A stretch of DNA of 64,000 nucleotides from Candidatus Methylacidiphilales bacterium (GTDB taxonomy: Bacteria; Verrucomicrobiota; Verrucomicrobiia; Methylacidiphilales; CAZTYG01). This document shows positions 1 to 8,882 of this stretch, piece after piece. The translations under genes and the position numbers were made by a program. Position 1 is the first letter of the stretch, and every line of letters starts with the position of its first letter. The notes below the pieces were generated by a model. The model was not told the DNA's origin, searched no databases, and saw only the letters and a list, made by a program, of their open reading frames with translations. The DNA lies in assembly GCA_033875315.1 (NCBI GenBank), contig JANRJG010000038.1, forward strand, positions 222,284-286,283, read 5' to 3'.

Positions 1-836
1 TCGGCTTCCAGTGTCACCGCGGGATGCACGCGATAACGCGCCCCGACACCGGCCCGCACTTCCTGGTAACTGACCACGTCATTGTTGAAGTCCTGGCGTC
101 CGACATCACTGCCATGGTGCTCACTGACACGGTAGCTTCCCCCTTTGATGCGTCCGCCGGCGAAGAGCTGGATCTGGTCGCTGAAGTCATACTGGATTTC
201 CGGCTCGGGCAGGATGGCGTTGAGCGTCCACTTGTCGGCAAACTGCCAGCGGACCCCGACACCGGGGAAGGCCGGGCTGTCCATCAGCCCGTTGATCTTG
301 GTGGAAAAAAGCGGATCGACGGCCAAGCCGAAGACAATTTGCAATTTGCTGTCCACCAAATAGCTGAACCCGAGGATGATCGGGGCGTTGAAATCCGAGG
401 TGGAAATGTCCTGGAAGTCGCTGTACAGGCCCGGGGATACTTCGAAGCGCATGAGCCAGTGCTCGGAGAGTTCCACATCGGCCCCAAGGGTCACGGCCAC
501 ACTTTGGAGGGTGTTCGGGAGGAGGGTGTTATCCGGGATGTCGAGGGAGTAACGGCCGTAATCGACTCCGGTGCGGAGGGCGACTTTTTCAGCCACGGGT
601 GTGGTCATGACGTAAAAGAACTTGGACGCCTGCGAACCGAGTTTGCCGACTTCTTTGTCGCCCTGGTCGATCTCGCCTCGGTCGGTGTAACTGTGGCTCA
701 GGCCGAACTCATGGCCAATGGCCGAACGTTTGGGGCCCTCTTCCACCTTCAGCCAATCGGCGTCTTCGGCCACCACAGGCAGGCAGGCGGCTCCCAGACA
801 GAGGGAGAGGGTCAAGGTGAAGGCGGACGTTTTCAT
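1..836 (-). CDS. Secreted/outer-membrane beta-rich protein, 3' end missing
   Basis: The frame runs from an ATG at 836 to the window edge without a stop, giving 278 codons, so the C-terminus is absent. The start is followed by a typical signal peptide (MKTSAFTLTLSLCLGAACL, then VVAED). The mature part alternates hydrophobic and polar residues with many aromatic strand ends (EVSPGLYSDFQD, LNAILPEPEIQYDF). This resembles the small predicted outer-membrane beta-barrel proteins of the DUF6268 type found in Verrucomicrobiota and Planctomycetota; I infer that assignment from style and not from a search. It is divergent from the hydrolase gene that begins at 914, so the 77-base gap probably holds both promoters. 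Specific function unknown. Confidence 0.7.
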   Translation of the reverse strand, partial: MKTSAFTLTLSLCLGAACLPVVAEDADWLKVEEGPKRSAIGHEFGLSHSYTDRGEIDQGDKEVGKLGSQASKFFYVMTTPVAEKVALRTGVDYGRYSLDIPDNTLLPNTLQSVAVTLGADVELSEHWLMRFEVSPGLYSDFQDISTSDFNAPIILGFSYLVDSKLQIVFGLAVDPLFSTKINGLMDSPAFPGVGVRWQFADKWTLNAILPEPEIQYDFSDQIQLFAGGRIKGGSYRVSEHHGSDVGRQDFNNDVVSYQEVRAGVGARYRVHPAVTLEA

Positions 837-913
837 CGACTGGAAACTGCCACAATGCTCCGGGAAATCCACTTTTTTGTACAATCCGGGCGACACCCCG
901 GCATCATCACCGG

Positions 914-1825
914 ATGGACACAAAAACCGCCCGCCGCCGTCTGCCCGGATGGGCAAAAATGGCAATACTGCTGATGGTCTTGCTCGCGGCCGGACTTTGG
1001 TTGATCACCGGCTTGTTGGCCGACCTGGCCACCCGTGTCCCGCCGACCTCCCGTCCGTCTTTCCAGCCCGGCCTGCTGCACATCGACGCCGAACGGGTCC
1101 GATTCCGTTCCCTCGACGGTTTGTCGCTGGTCGCTTGGTGGATGGATGCCCCCGGAAACGGAAAACCGGTGGTGGTGATCCTGCACGGCTTTGGAGCGAG
1201 CAAGGAACACATGCTCAACTACCTTCTGCTGGCCCATCAGGCGGGCTGCCCGGCCCTGGCCATCGATTTTCGCGGCCACGGGGAAAGCGACCCCAGCCTG
1301 ACCAGTCTCGGTTACCACGAACAAAAGGACGCCGCCGCTGCCGTGGCCTGGGTCCGGCAGCGCCGGCCCGGTTCCCCGGTGGTGCTTTGGGGTACCTCGA
1401 TGGGGGCGGTCACCGCCCTCCACACCGCCGCCCACCACCCGGAGGGCATCAGCGGGGTCATTGCCGACGCCCCCTTCGACAGCCTGCACCACACCATGGT
1501 CCGGCACGCGGATTTGTTTTTTGGCCTGCCGGAATTCCCCCTGCTGACCCTGACCGAACCCCGGATCGAGGCCCGGGCCGGTTTCCGCATCCGCGATGTC
1601 GACACGGTGGAAGCCCTGAAACTGGTCAGGGTTCCCGTCCTGTTCATCGCCGGGGAAAATGACGTGCGCATGCCGGTGGCGTTGGTCCGGTCGCTGCACG
1701 ACGGCTACCGGGGCCCCAAGGCCTGGTATGTCATCCCGGGCACCGGCCACGAATACCGCCCGTTCGAGAAGGAATTCCAGGAAATCGTGACCGGATTCCT
1801 CCTGCGGCCGCCGGCCGATCCCTAA
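914..1825 (+). CDS. Membrane-anchored alpha/beta hydrolase
   Basis: A 303-residue protein with one N-terminal membrane helix (about residues 15-37) followed by an alpha/beta hydrolase fold. Visible motifs are the oxyanion-loop HGFGASKEH, the nucleophile elbow GTSMGA with Ser162, the acid strand GENDVRMP and a late GTGHEY that supplies the catalytic histidine. It belongs with the BEM46/FrsA-like alpha/beta hydrolases, for which the substrate is usually unknown. The active site should sit on the periplasmic or outer face of the membrane. It is convergent with the PEP carboxylase gene; the two stop codons overlap by 4 bases. The fold is clear, the substrate cannot be told. Confidence 0.87.
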   Translation: MDTKTARRRLPGWAKMAILLMVLLAAGLWLITGLLADLATRVPPTSRPSFQPGLLHIDAERVRFRSLDGLSLVAWWMDAPGNGKPVVVILHGFGASKEHMLNYLLLAHQAGCPALAIDFRGHGESDPSLTSLGYHEQKDAAAAVAWVRQRRPGSPVVLWGTSMGAVTALHTAAHHPEGISGVIADAPFDSLHHTMVRHADLFFGLPEFPLLTLTEPRIEARAGFRIRDVDTVEALKLVRVPVLFIAGENDVRMPVALVRSLHDGYRGPKAWYVIPGTGHEYRPFEKEFQEIVTGFLLRPPADP

Positions 1826-4590
1826 CCCGTTGTCCGCAATCCACTGGCGATGGCGTTGATGGAAAGCAGGATTTGCGGCAACAATGCGGCGGCCTCGCGC
1901 GCCTGGTCCCGGTCGCGCAATTTCCTCCAGTGCCGCAAGAGGTCAACCTGTTGGCGGTGGAGCGACCGGAGGGGGGCATCGCGGAGTTCGAGGGTCTTGA
2001 GCATGCGCGGGCGGCGTTGCTCCAACGGACGGCCGCCAAAGATGCGGTCGAGCATTTTGCGCGAGCGGCGGTATTCGCCACGGATGTCGTCGAGGAAGGC
2101 CCGGCGCAAGGCCGCCGCAGGTACCAGGCCGGCGTAATCGGCCATGATCACCGGATCCGCGCTGGCGAGGTTGGTTTCGACATTGGTCAGGACGTAGCGC
2201 AGGAACGGCCACTTGCCGATCCGCGAACACAGGACCTTGAAGAGGTCCGGTTCTTCTTTTTCCAGGCGTTCCAATGCCGTCCCAACGCCATACCAGCCGG
2301 GCAGGTAGAAACGGGACTGGGTCCAACTGAAGACCCAGGGAATGGCGCGAAGATCGGCCAGGGTGCGGGCTCCGGTCCGGCGGCTCGGGCGTGAACCGAT
2401 GCGGCTTTGCTCCAAGGCGTCCAGCGGGGTGGCCTGGGTGTAGAAATCCATGAAACCCTCCCGGTGCAACAAGGCCCGGTAGGCCTCGCTGCTGAATCGG
2501 GACAATGAGGAGGCAATGGCCTCATCGGAGCTGTGCGGCACCGAGCGCTTGCGGTGATGCAGGGTGACGCCGGTGACCCCGGCCAGGAGGACCTCCAGAT
2601 TGAAGGCGGCCGTGATCTGGTTGGCGTATTTTTGGGCGATGGTTTCCCCTTGTTCGGTGACGCGGAGATCGCCCAGGAGCGACCCGTGGGGCAGGGCCTC
2701 GAGGAAGCGGTGGGTGGGTCCGGCTCCGCGGCTGATGGTGCCACCGCGACCATGGAAGAAACGGATCTCGGTCCCGCATTCCGAGGCCACGGTGGCCAGT
2801 TCGGCCTGGCCCCGGTGCAGAGCCCATTGACTGGCGAGGATGCCGACGTCCTTGTTGCTGTCGCTGTAGCCGATCATCACCTGCTGGACCGGGCATTTGA
2901 CCCGGGGTTGCTGGCGCTTGAGCGAGGCCCGGGTGACGGGATGGTCGAGGAACTTGCGCATGATGCCGGGCGCGGCCTCCAGATCCTCCAGGGTCTCGAA
3001 CAACGGCACCACCGGCAGGTCGCAGACCAGTTGTCCCGAGTGCGCGGTCGCCAGTCCGGCTTCGCGGGCCAGCACATAAACCACGAGAAGATCCGAATAG
3101 CGCCGGGTCATGCTGGTGATCAATGCCCCCAATCCGTCCGCGCCGTGGCGGGCCAGATGGCGGGCCAGCACACGGTAACAGTCCAGAACCGCGGTGGCCT
3201 CGGGCCCCACCGGGGCCTCGGCGTGGAGGAAGGGACGGGGAGAACGCAGTTCTTTCTCCAGGAAGCTCACCCGCTCGCTCTCGCTCCATTCGGAAAAATC
3301 CGCACCATCGAGCCCGGCGGCCACCATGAGCTGGGAAAGGGCCTTGTCGTGGAAGGCGCTGTTCTGGCGCACATCCAATGCCGCCAGATGGAATCCGAAA
3401 ACCGAGGCGGCGCGGATGATCGGATCCACCACGGAGGCAGCGACCCGGCCGGCCCCGATTTTTTGCAGGGACTGGCGCAGGAGCTTGAGGTCGCCGATCA
3501 TGTCGTCAGGACCTGGATAGGCCCCGTCGTGTTCAAGGATCTCCACCCGTCCGAGTTCGTTGAGGGCCGCCGGCATACGGGCCATGATGAGGCTGGCGAA
3601 TTGACGCCAGGGCTCGAGGGGGTTGCGGGCCACGGCTTTCTCCCCCCGGGCTCCGAGGAGGCGGATATTGCGGCGGATGGCTTTGTCCAGAAGGGCCGGG
3701 GCGGCATGGTCGGCGGCGTTGATGCTGAGGTGGCGGGGAAGTTTCTCCACCATGCGGAAGAGGACCAGCAGGGCCTGTTCGCGCAGTTCCCGCAGGGATT
3801 CCTCCGTGACTTTGGCGGTGACCAGCGGGTGTCCGTCCCGGTCGCCGCCCACCCACGAACCAAAACGCAGACGGGGCAGTTTTTGCGGGTCGGCCAGCAA
3901 CCGCTTGTCCCAGCCCACGGCCTCCCAAGCCTGCCGCAGTTGCAGGTCCAACCGGGGCAGGACGGCGGGGAAGACCTCGCGCAGGTAATACATGATGGTC
4001 TGGCGTTCCTTGGAAACACCCGGCTTCTCCAGGAGGACCTCGCCGGTGCGCCAGAGCTGCTCCAGCACCACCTTGATCTGGGCCCGGTTGGCCCCGAGTT
4101 CGAGCGGCGTCCACATCTGGTTCTCGCGCTGCACCAACAACACATAGAGTTCCCGGTGCAATTCCAACACGGTGGAACGCTTGGCCTCGGTCGGGTGGGC
4201 GGTCAGGACCGGCTCGACCCGGATGCCGGGAAGGGCGGCTGCCACCGCCTCCGGCTTCCATCCCGCCGCCTTGAGATCGCGCAGGTGGTCGGCCCATAGA
4301 CCCGGCTCCACCTGGGGGGGTTCGGTGCTGGCCCGGGCCCGGCGCATCTGCGCGGCCACATTTTCTTCCACCAGGTTCAGCAGATGAAAACCGATGGAAC
4401 AGGCCTGCCCCAGCTTGGTCGTGAAGGGGGCCGCCTTGGACGGTGCCTTGGTCCCGGACGACCAGGGAAGCTGGGCCGCCACCTCGCTTTCTCCCAATTC
4501 CACCAAGACCTCCCGGAAGGCCCCGATGAGAAAGGAGAGATCCTGGTCCAGCTTGGAAAAACCCACTTCGCGAAAATCCTGTGCAGTCAC
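1822..4590 (-). CDS. ppc: Phosphoenolpyruvate carboxylase
   Basis: PEP carboxylase converts PEP and bicarbonate to oxaloacetate and feeds the TCA cycle. The 922-residue length is normal for the bacterial enzyme. Diagnostic motifs are VLTAHPTEAKRST near the N-terminus (catalytic His), GYSDSNKD and FHGRGGTISRGAGP in the C-terminal half (substrate loop), and the family C-terminus ending in a GLR-TG tail that forms part of the active site. The start is a GTG at 4590; no other in-frame start gives a full N-terminus. The protein is complete with no frameshift. Pyruvate carboxylase is also encoded in this window (21.8-25.3 kb), so the organism has two anaplerotic routes. Confidence 0.97.
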   Translation of the reverse strand: MTAQDFREVGFSKLDQDLSFLIGAFREVLVELGESEVAAQLPWSSGTKAPSKAAPFTTKLGQACSIGFHLLNLVEENVAAQMRRARASTEPPQVEPGLWADHLRDLKAAGWKPEAVAAALPGIRVEPVLTAHPTEAKRSTVLELHRELYVLLVQRENQMWTPLELGANRAQIKVVLEQLWRTGEVLLEKPGVSKERQTIMYYLREVFPAVLPRLDLQLRQAWEAVGWDKRLLADPQKLPRLRFGSWVGGDRDGHPLVTAKVTEESLRELREQALLVLFRMVEKLPRHLSINAADHAAPALLDKAIRRNIRLLGARGEKAVARNPLEPWRQFASLIMARMPAALNELGRVEILEHDGAYPGPDDMIGDLKLLRQSLQKIGAGRVAASVVDPIIRAASVFGFHLAALDVRQNSAFHDKALSQLMVAAGLDGADFSEWSESERVSFLEKELRSPRPFLHAEAPVGPEATAVLDCYRVLARHLARHGADGLGALITSMTRRYSDLLVVYVLAREAGLATAHSGQLVCDLPVVPLFETLEDLEAAPGIMRKFLDHPVTRASLKRQQPRVKCPVQQVMIGYSDSNKDVGILASQWALHRGQAELATVASECGTEIRFFHGRGGTISRGAGPTHRFLEALPHGSLLGDLRVTEQGETIAQKYANQITAAFNLEVLLAGVTGVTLHHRKRSVPHSSDEAIASSLSRFSSEAYRALLHREGFMDFYTQATPLDALEQSRIGSRPSRRTGARTLADLRAIPWVFSWTQSRFYLPGWYGVGTALERLEKEEPDLFKVLCSRIGKWPFLRYVLTNVETNLASADPVIMADYAGLVPAAALRRAFLDDIRGEYRRSRKMLDRIFGGRPLEQRRPRMLKTLELRDAPLRSLHRQQVDLLRHWRKLRDRDQAREAAALLPQILLSINAIASGLRTTG

Positions 4591-4681
4591 GGCGGGGGAG
4601 GATGAGCAAAATCCGTGCTCAGGGCAAACCGGAAGCTTTCGGGGAGAATAAATTTTTCTGGCACAAGCCTTTGTAAAAAAT

Positions 4682-4709
4682 CGACCGGTTGCCCTTGCCT
4701 TGCCGGTCG
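4682..4709. promoter_or_regulatory. Inverted repeat upstream of zinc peptidase gene
   Basis: CGACCGG at 4682-4688 is repeated as CCGGTCG at 4703-4709 with a 14-base spacer. It lies 34 bases before the peptidase start and may be an operator or an RNA hairpin. There is no T-run after it, so a terminator is less likely. Role is inferred only from position. Confidence 0.3.
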
Positions 4710-4742
4710 CACTCAGTAATTTGTCGCACCAAAGGAGTTAAA

Positions 4743-5429
4743 ATGCTGTTCATCATCTTCATCGTCACCATGGTGATTTCGCTCGTGGCCGCCGCCCGGG
4801 TGAAGTCCACCTACCACAAATACGCCCAAGTCCCGGCCGGCTCCGGCCTCACCGGGGCCACCGCCGCCGCCCGCATCCTCGCCGCCGCCGGGATCGACGA
4901 CGTCGAAATCGTCGAACACCAGGGTTTCCTCGGCGACCACTACAACCCCATGAACAAGCAGCTGGTGCTCTGTTCGGAAAACTTCCATGGCGACAACGCC
5001 GCCGCCCTCGGCGTGGCCGCGCACGAATGCGGTCACGCCATCCAGCACAAGATCGCCTATGCCCCCCTGCAATGGCGCATGGCCTCGGTCGGCGTCACCA
5101 CCTACGCCAACCAGGTCGTCACGTGGCTGCCGATCATCGGTTTGTTCATGGGCCTGATCTCGACTCCCCAGATGTTCCTCATCATGGCCATCGCCTGGGG
5201 CGTGATCATGCTCTTCAACCTTGTCACCCTGCCGGTCGAATTCGATGCCTCGCGCCGCGCGGTGGTCATCTTGAACAAGATGCGACTGGTCACGACCGAG
5301 GAAGCCGATATCGGCGTCCGCAAAGTCCTGAACGCCGCCGGTTGGACCTATGTGGCCGCCTTCATTACCTCGCTGGCCTACATGCTCTACTACCTCCTGC
5401 CCCTCCTCATGGGCCGACGGAGCGACTGA
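4743..5429 (+). CDS. Integral membrane zinc metallopeptidase (YugP / Zn_peptidase_2 family)
   Basis: The start is fixed by a good ribosome-binding site (AAAGGAG) 6 bases before the ATG at 4743; an upstream in-frame ATG at 4689 is ignored. The 228-residue protein starts with a membrane helix, carries the zinc-binding HECGHA motif (HExxH) in its first half, and then two or three hydrophobic helices (WLPIIGLFMG, LIMAIAWGVIMLF, and a C-terminal helix). This is the layout of the YugP-like family PF04298, membrane peptidases of largely unknown substrate. The GAGFLGD/HYNP-type segment before HExxH also fits. It stands alone and is followed by a strong terminator. Confidence 0.9.
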   Translation: MLFIIFIVTMVISLVAAARVKSTYHKYAQVPAGSGLTGATAAARILAAAGIDDVEIVEHQGFLGDHYNPMNKQLVLCSENFHGDNAAALGVAAHECGHAIQHKIAYAPLQWRMASVGVTTYANQVVTWLPIIGLFMGLISTPQMFLIMAIAWGVIMLFNLVTLPVEFDASRRAVVILNKMRLVTTEEADIGVRKVLNAAGWTYVAAFITSLAYMLYYLLPLLMGRRSD

Positions 5430-5444
5430 ACCGGACCTCTCCCC

Positions 5445-5479
5445 AAAGGCGGGCCCCACCAAAAGGGCCCGCCTTTTTT
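5445..5479 (+). terminator. Rho-independent terminator after the zinc peptidase gene
   Basis: AAAGGCGGGCCC at 5445-5456 pairs with GGGCCCGCCTTT at 5465-5476 across an 8-base loop, followed by a run of Ts. It lies 15 bases after the peptidase stop codon. Confidence 0.9.
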
Positions 5480-5530
5480 GTGCCCTCCCTTTACCCTCGC
5501 CAATCTAAAATCGGAAATCTAATTTCATTC

Positions 5531-6778
5531 ATGTCTTCCGTTCCCGTCCGACGGCGAGAGATTTTCGGGTGGGCCTGTTACGACTTCGCCAACTCCTCCT
5601 TCACCACGGTCATCATCACCGTGGTTTACAGCATCTACTTTGTCGAATCGGTCAATGGCGGGAAACCCGGCGGCTACGGACTCTGGTCGCTCGTCCTCGC
5701 CCTTTCCCAAATCGTGGTCATCGCCACCGCGCCCTGGCTGGGTGCCGTCGGCGACGTGACCGCACGCAAGAAAACCTTCCTCGCCCTCTCCGCCTGGGTC
5801 TGCAGCCTGGCCACAGCGTCGCTTTTCTGGACCGGACCCGGCACCCTCCTCCTGGCCTGTGCCCTCGTCTTCCTGGCCAACATCGCTTTTTCCATCGGGG
5901 AAAATTTCTGCGCCAGCTTCCTTCCGGAGATCAGCACGCGCGAGAACGTCGGACGCATCTCGGCCTACGGCTGGGGCTTTGGTTACTGCGGCGGCCTGCT
6001 CAGCCTGGGGTTGGCGCTATTCCTGATCAAGGGAACAGCGCTGGCCGACCCCGTCCGCTGGACCTTCGCCATGACCGGCGCCTTCTTTTTCCTGGCCAGT
6101 CTCCCCACCCTCCTCCTCTTGCGCGAACGCGCGGTCCCACAGCCCGGTATTTCCGCCGCCGGGGCGGCCCGGGCGGCCTGGGGCAAACTGGTCGAAACCT
6201 TCCACGAAATCCGCCACCACCGCACCCTGGCCTGGTTCTTCGTCTCCTTCTTTTTCTATATCACCGGCCTGTCCGCCGTCTTCGCCTTCGCCGCCATCGT
6301 GGCCCGCGACCTTTACGGATTCACCCAGGAGGAGGTGATCATCCTTTTTGCCGCACTCCAGGTCACCAGCACCCTCGGAGCCCTGGGCTTTGGCTGGCTC
6401 CAAGACCGCTGGGGTGCCCGCCCCGTCTTGATCGCCTCCCTCCTTGGTTGGGTGGTGGTGTCGTTTTCCGCCGGTTGGTGCACGGACAAGACTTCCTTCT
6501 GGATCATCGGGGCCTGTGCCGGCCTGGTCATGGGCTCGACCCAGTCGGCCAGTCGCGCCGTCGTTTCCAGCCTCACCCCGGCCGGCCGATCCGGGGAATA
6601 CTTCGGGTTCTGGGGATTGTTCGGCAAACTCGCCGCGGTCGTCGGCCCGCTGGCCCTGGGCCAAGGGGCCGAGATTTGGAGCCTCCGCACCGCCACCATG
6701 GTGAACACGGTATTTTTCATCGTCGGTCTGGGGGTGTTTATCGCCATTCGTTGGAAACCCAAAGCGCAGGCGGCCTGA
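5531..6778 (+). CDS. UMF1-family MFS transporter
   Basis: A 415-residue polytopic membrane protein with about 12 predicted helices. The N-terminus REIFGWACYDFANSSF is the hallmark of the UMF1 (Atg22-like) branch of the major facilitator superfamily. Family members are thought to export or exchange small solutes such as amino acids; the substrate here is unknown. The start is the ATG at 5531, the first Met before the family signature; the open frame extends upstream through the previous gene and that part is not coding. No clear Shine-Dalgarno sequence is seen, which is common in this part of the window. Confidence 0.93.
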   Translation: MSSVPVRRREIFGWACYDFANSSFTTVIITVVYSIYFVESVNGGKPGGYGLWSLVLALSQIVVIATAPWLGAVGDVTARKKTFLALSAWVCSLATASLFWTGPGTLLLACALVFLANIAFSIGENFCASFLPEISTRENVGRISAYGWGFGYCGGLLSLGLALFLIKGTALADPVRWTFAMTGAFFFLASLPTLLLLRERAVPQPGISAAGAARAAWGKLVETFHEIRHHRTLAWFFVSFFFYITGLSAVFAFAAIVARDLYGFTQEEVIILFAALQVTSTLGALGFGWLQDRWGARPVLIASLLGWVVVSFSAGWCTDKTSFWIIGACAGLVMGSTQSASRAVVSSLTPAGRSGEYFGFWGLFGKLAAVVGPLALGQGAEIWSLRTATMVNTVFFIVGLGVFIAIRWKPKAQAA

Positions 6779-6826
6779 GTCCCCACCGCCCGTTCCCTTT
6801 TTTCTGCGTGCCCGGGACGGTGGGCC

Positions 6827-8116
6827 GTGTTTTTATACCGCATGGACCGGACACGGCAACTGGGGTGGGCGGCGGTAACGGCCCTCGTGGCCGTTGCCAT
6901 TTGGATTTCGCTCATCATGGGCACCGCCAATGGGCTGGATGTGGCTCGTTGGCCGGCCCTGCCCTTCGGCCATCTTCCCTGGCTGGCACAACCCAATTTT
7001 TATGACGAAATGGCCTTGCTGCACATGGCAGATGCCGTCCGCGATGGCAGGGACCCCTACGGGGATGCCCGGGGGCAAAGCGGGCCCTACCTCAATAATT
7101 ACCCTTCTATCTGGGCCGGGATCCGTCATCTGGGCCTGGGCGTGGAGGATGCGCGCCCTTTCGGGCTGGCTCTGGCCGCACTCTACCTGGTCGCTTGGAT
7201 GGTTTGCTTCCGGCCGTTTCAAGCCGCACAGACCGTCTGGTGTCTGGCCTTTCTGCTCTCCCCGCCCTCCCTCAACGCCATGGCCTCGGCTAACAATGAA
7301 ATCGTCATTTTTGCCCTGATGGTGGCCGCAGGCCACTTCGCCGCCCGAAGCCGGGGGGCCTCCACCGCTCTAGTGGTCCTGGCCGCCCTGCTCAAGATCA
7401 TCCCTTTCGCCGCCCTACCCGTCCTCGTGGACGGAAAGCGCCGGACCCTCCTCTGGGTGGCCGCAGGGTTGGTCATTTGCACAGCCTGGTTCGCCTGCCA
7501 CAAGGGTGAATTGCAGCAACTGAACCGGTCCACCCCCCGGCCCAATATCTGCGCCTTCGGCAGCGGAGTGCTCGGCTCCCGCCTCAGTCAGTCCCTTTCG
7601 GCCAACCCGGAAGAGTCCAACGCACTTCCGCGCCACGGCCATTTTCAATCCCCATCCTGGTGCCATGGGCTTTATCAATTTTTGCTCGTCGCCGGCTTCC
7701 TCGGCCCTTTGCTTTTCGGTCTGCAAGGGCTCCGCCGCGGATGGAACGCCCCCCCCACCCCCGATGATCCCAACCGGGTCCTCTTCCGTATGGGAACCAT
7801 GCTTTATCTGACAGCCTTCGCGCTCGGCCACAACTGGCCCCACCGCCTGATTCTCCTCTATCTCGCGGTTCCCTGGTTGGCCTCGCATAAATCGCTCCGC
7901 TGGCTGGCCGCTCTGGTCTTGGCGGTCGGCTATCTGGTCAACTCGATGGAGGGCCAGGTGTTCCTCGCCGTCCAAGTTGCCACCTGGATGCTGGCCCTGC
8001 GCCTGGCCTTCGAACTCGGACGTAGCCTGGCTCCGGACATCGCGGCCTCATACAGGGCCCTGGGCCTCGCTCCGGCATGGAAAGCACAAACCCCACCCCA
8101 CACCCCCGCGGTTTGA
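6827..8116 (+). CDS. Polytopic membrane protein resembling GT87 (DUF2029) glycosyltransferases
   Basis: A 429-residue protein with about ten hydrophobic helices. The first extracytoplasmic loop holds DPYGDARGQ and LNNYPSIW, similar to the loop that follows helix 1 in GT-C type GT87 enzymes, which use polyprenyl-phosphate sugars to build cell-envelope glycans. The later AALLKIIPFAALP segment is also typical of that family. The start is uncertain: GTG at 6827 with a G-rich stretch before it, or ATG at 6842. No neighbour tells the acceptor. It could be another membrane enzyme family with the same topology. Confidence 0.7.
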   Translation: MFLYRMDRTRQLGWAAVTALVAVAIWISLIMGTANGLDVARWPALPFGHLPWLAQPNFYDEMALLHMADAVRDGRDPYGDARGQSGPYLNNYPSIWAGIRHLGLGVEDARPFGLALAALYLVAWMVCFRPFQAAQTVWCLAFLLSPPSLNAMASANNEIVIFALMVAAGHFAARSRGASTALVVLAALLKIIPFAALPVLVDGKRRTLLWVAAGLVICTAWFACHKGELQQLNRSTPRPNICAFGSGVLGSRLSQSLSANPEESNALPRHGHFQSPSWCHGLYQFLLVAGFLGPLLFGLQGLRRGWNAPPTPDDPNRVLFRMGTMLYLTAFALGHNWPHRLILLYLAVPWLASHKSLRWLAALVLAVGYLVNSMEGQVFLAVQVATWMLALRLAFELGRSLAPDIAASYRALGLAPAWKAQTPPHTPAV

Positions 8117-8180
8117 TCCTCCCCCGCTTCTTTGTACAGTTTCGCGTGTTTCGCGCGTCCCTTCGTGGTTGAATCCCCCC

Positions 8181-8876
8181 ATGGAAGCCGAGAAAAAACG
8201 CGAGTGGGCCACCTACCGCAAGCTCGACCTCCAGCGCCAGCACAAGTCGCGGGCCAAGCGCGACGCCCTCGCCTCCGGTGGCCTGCATCTTTTCATCGGC
8301 GGCAGCGACCCCGACCGCCCGTGGTTGAAAGTCGCCCGGGCCGATTACGTCCGGGTCTGGAAGGAAGTCGATGCCGAACTCGCCCGCGACCAACCCGATC
8401 CCGCCGCGCGCGAACTCCTGCGCGTGCGCCACGAGCAGATGGTATACGACCGCCTCCTGGCCCAGTCCTCGGAGATGCGCGGTGTGGGCGACACCTTCCA
8501 GAAATCCCATGGGCGGGCCATGACCACGCACGAGCGCGAGCTTTACGCCCGCATCAGCCGCGACCGCGACCACAGCCCGCTCACCCCCCAGGAACGGGCC
8601 AAACGCGTGCGTTCCCTCTGGATGCACGGGTTGATGGACAAGATCCGTCGCAACCAATCGGGCAATCCCCAGCGCATGCAACAAATCTGGGCCGAAGTGG
8701 TCGGACCCGAGGCCGCGCAGGATTCCACCCTGGATTACGTCGATGCCGTGCGTGGTCTGGCCGTCTGCCGCACCACCAGTTCCATCCGTGCCCAACAACT
8801 CAAGCGCGAGCCCGGTCTGGCCGCCAAACTGGGACAGGCCCTTGGCCAAAAAATCACCCGCATCGCCTTCCGCTGA
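8181..8876 (+). CDS. DUF721 (DciA-like) protein with extra N-terminal domain
   Basis: The last 90 or so residues (IWAEVVGPEAAQ through LGQKITRIAFR) match the DUF721 / DciA fold. DciA helps load the replicative helicase DnaB in bacteria that lack DnaC. The first 140 residues are charged and predicted helical (KKREWATYRKLDLQRQ, LTPQERAKRVRSLW) and are not part of the common domain. The start at ATG 8181 follows an intergenic repeat. The next gene begins only 6 bases after the stop, so the two may be co-transcribed. DUF721 assignment is fairly safe; the role in helicase loading is taken from the family. Confidence 0.8.
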   Translation: MEAEKKREWATYRKLDLQRQHKSRAKRDALASGGLHLFIGGSDPDRPWLKVARADYVRVWKEVDAELARDQPDPAARELLRVRHEQMVYDRLLAQSSEMRGVGDTFQKSHGRAMTTHERELYARISRDRDHSPLTPQERAKRVRSLWMHGLMDKIRRNQSGNPQRMQQIWAEVVGPEAAQDSTLDYVDAVRGLAVCRTTSSIRAQQLKREPGLAAKLGQALGQKITRIAFR

Positions 8877-8882
8877 TTTTCC

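Noticed and set aside
24..974. 316-codon plus-strand frame at the window start
   Set aside because: The minus strand in the same place encodes a protein with a signal peptide and regular beta pattern; the plus-strand product has neither.
2533..4299. 588-codon open frame on the plus strand opposite ppc
   Set aside because: Complement of a well-supported PEP carboxylase gene. Long antisense frames are expected in high-GC DNA, and its protein is Gly/Gln/His-rich without any fold or motif.
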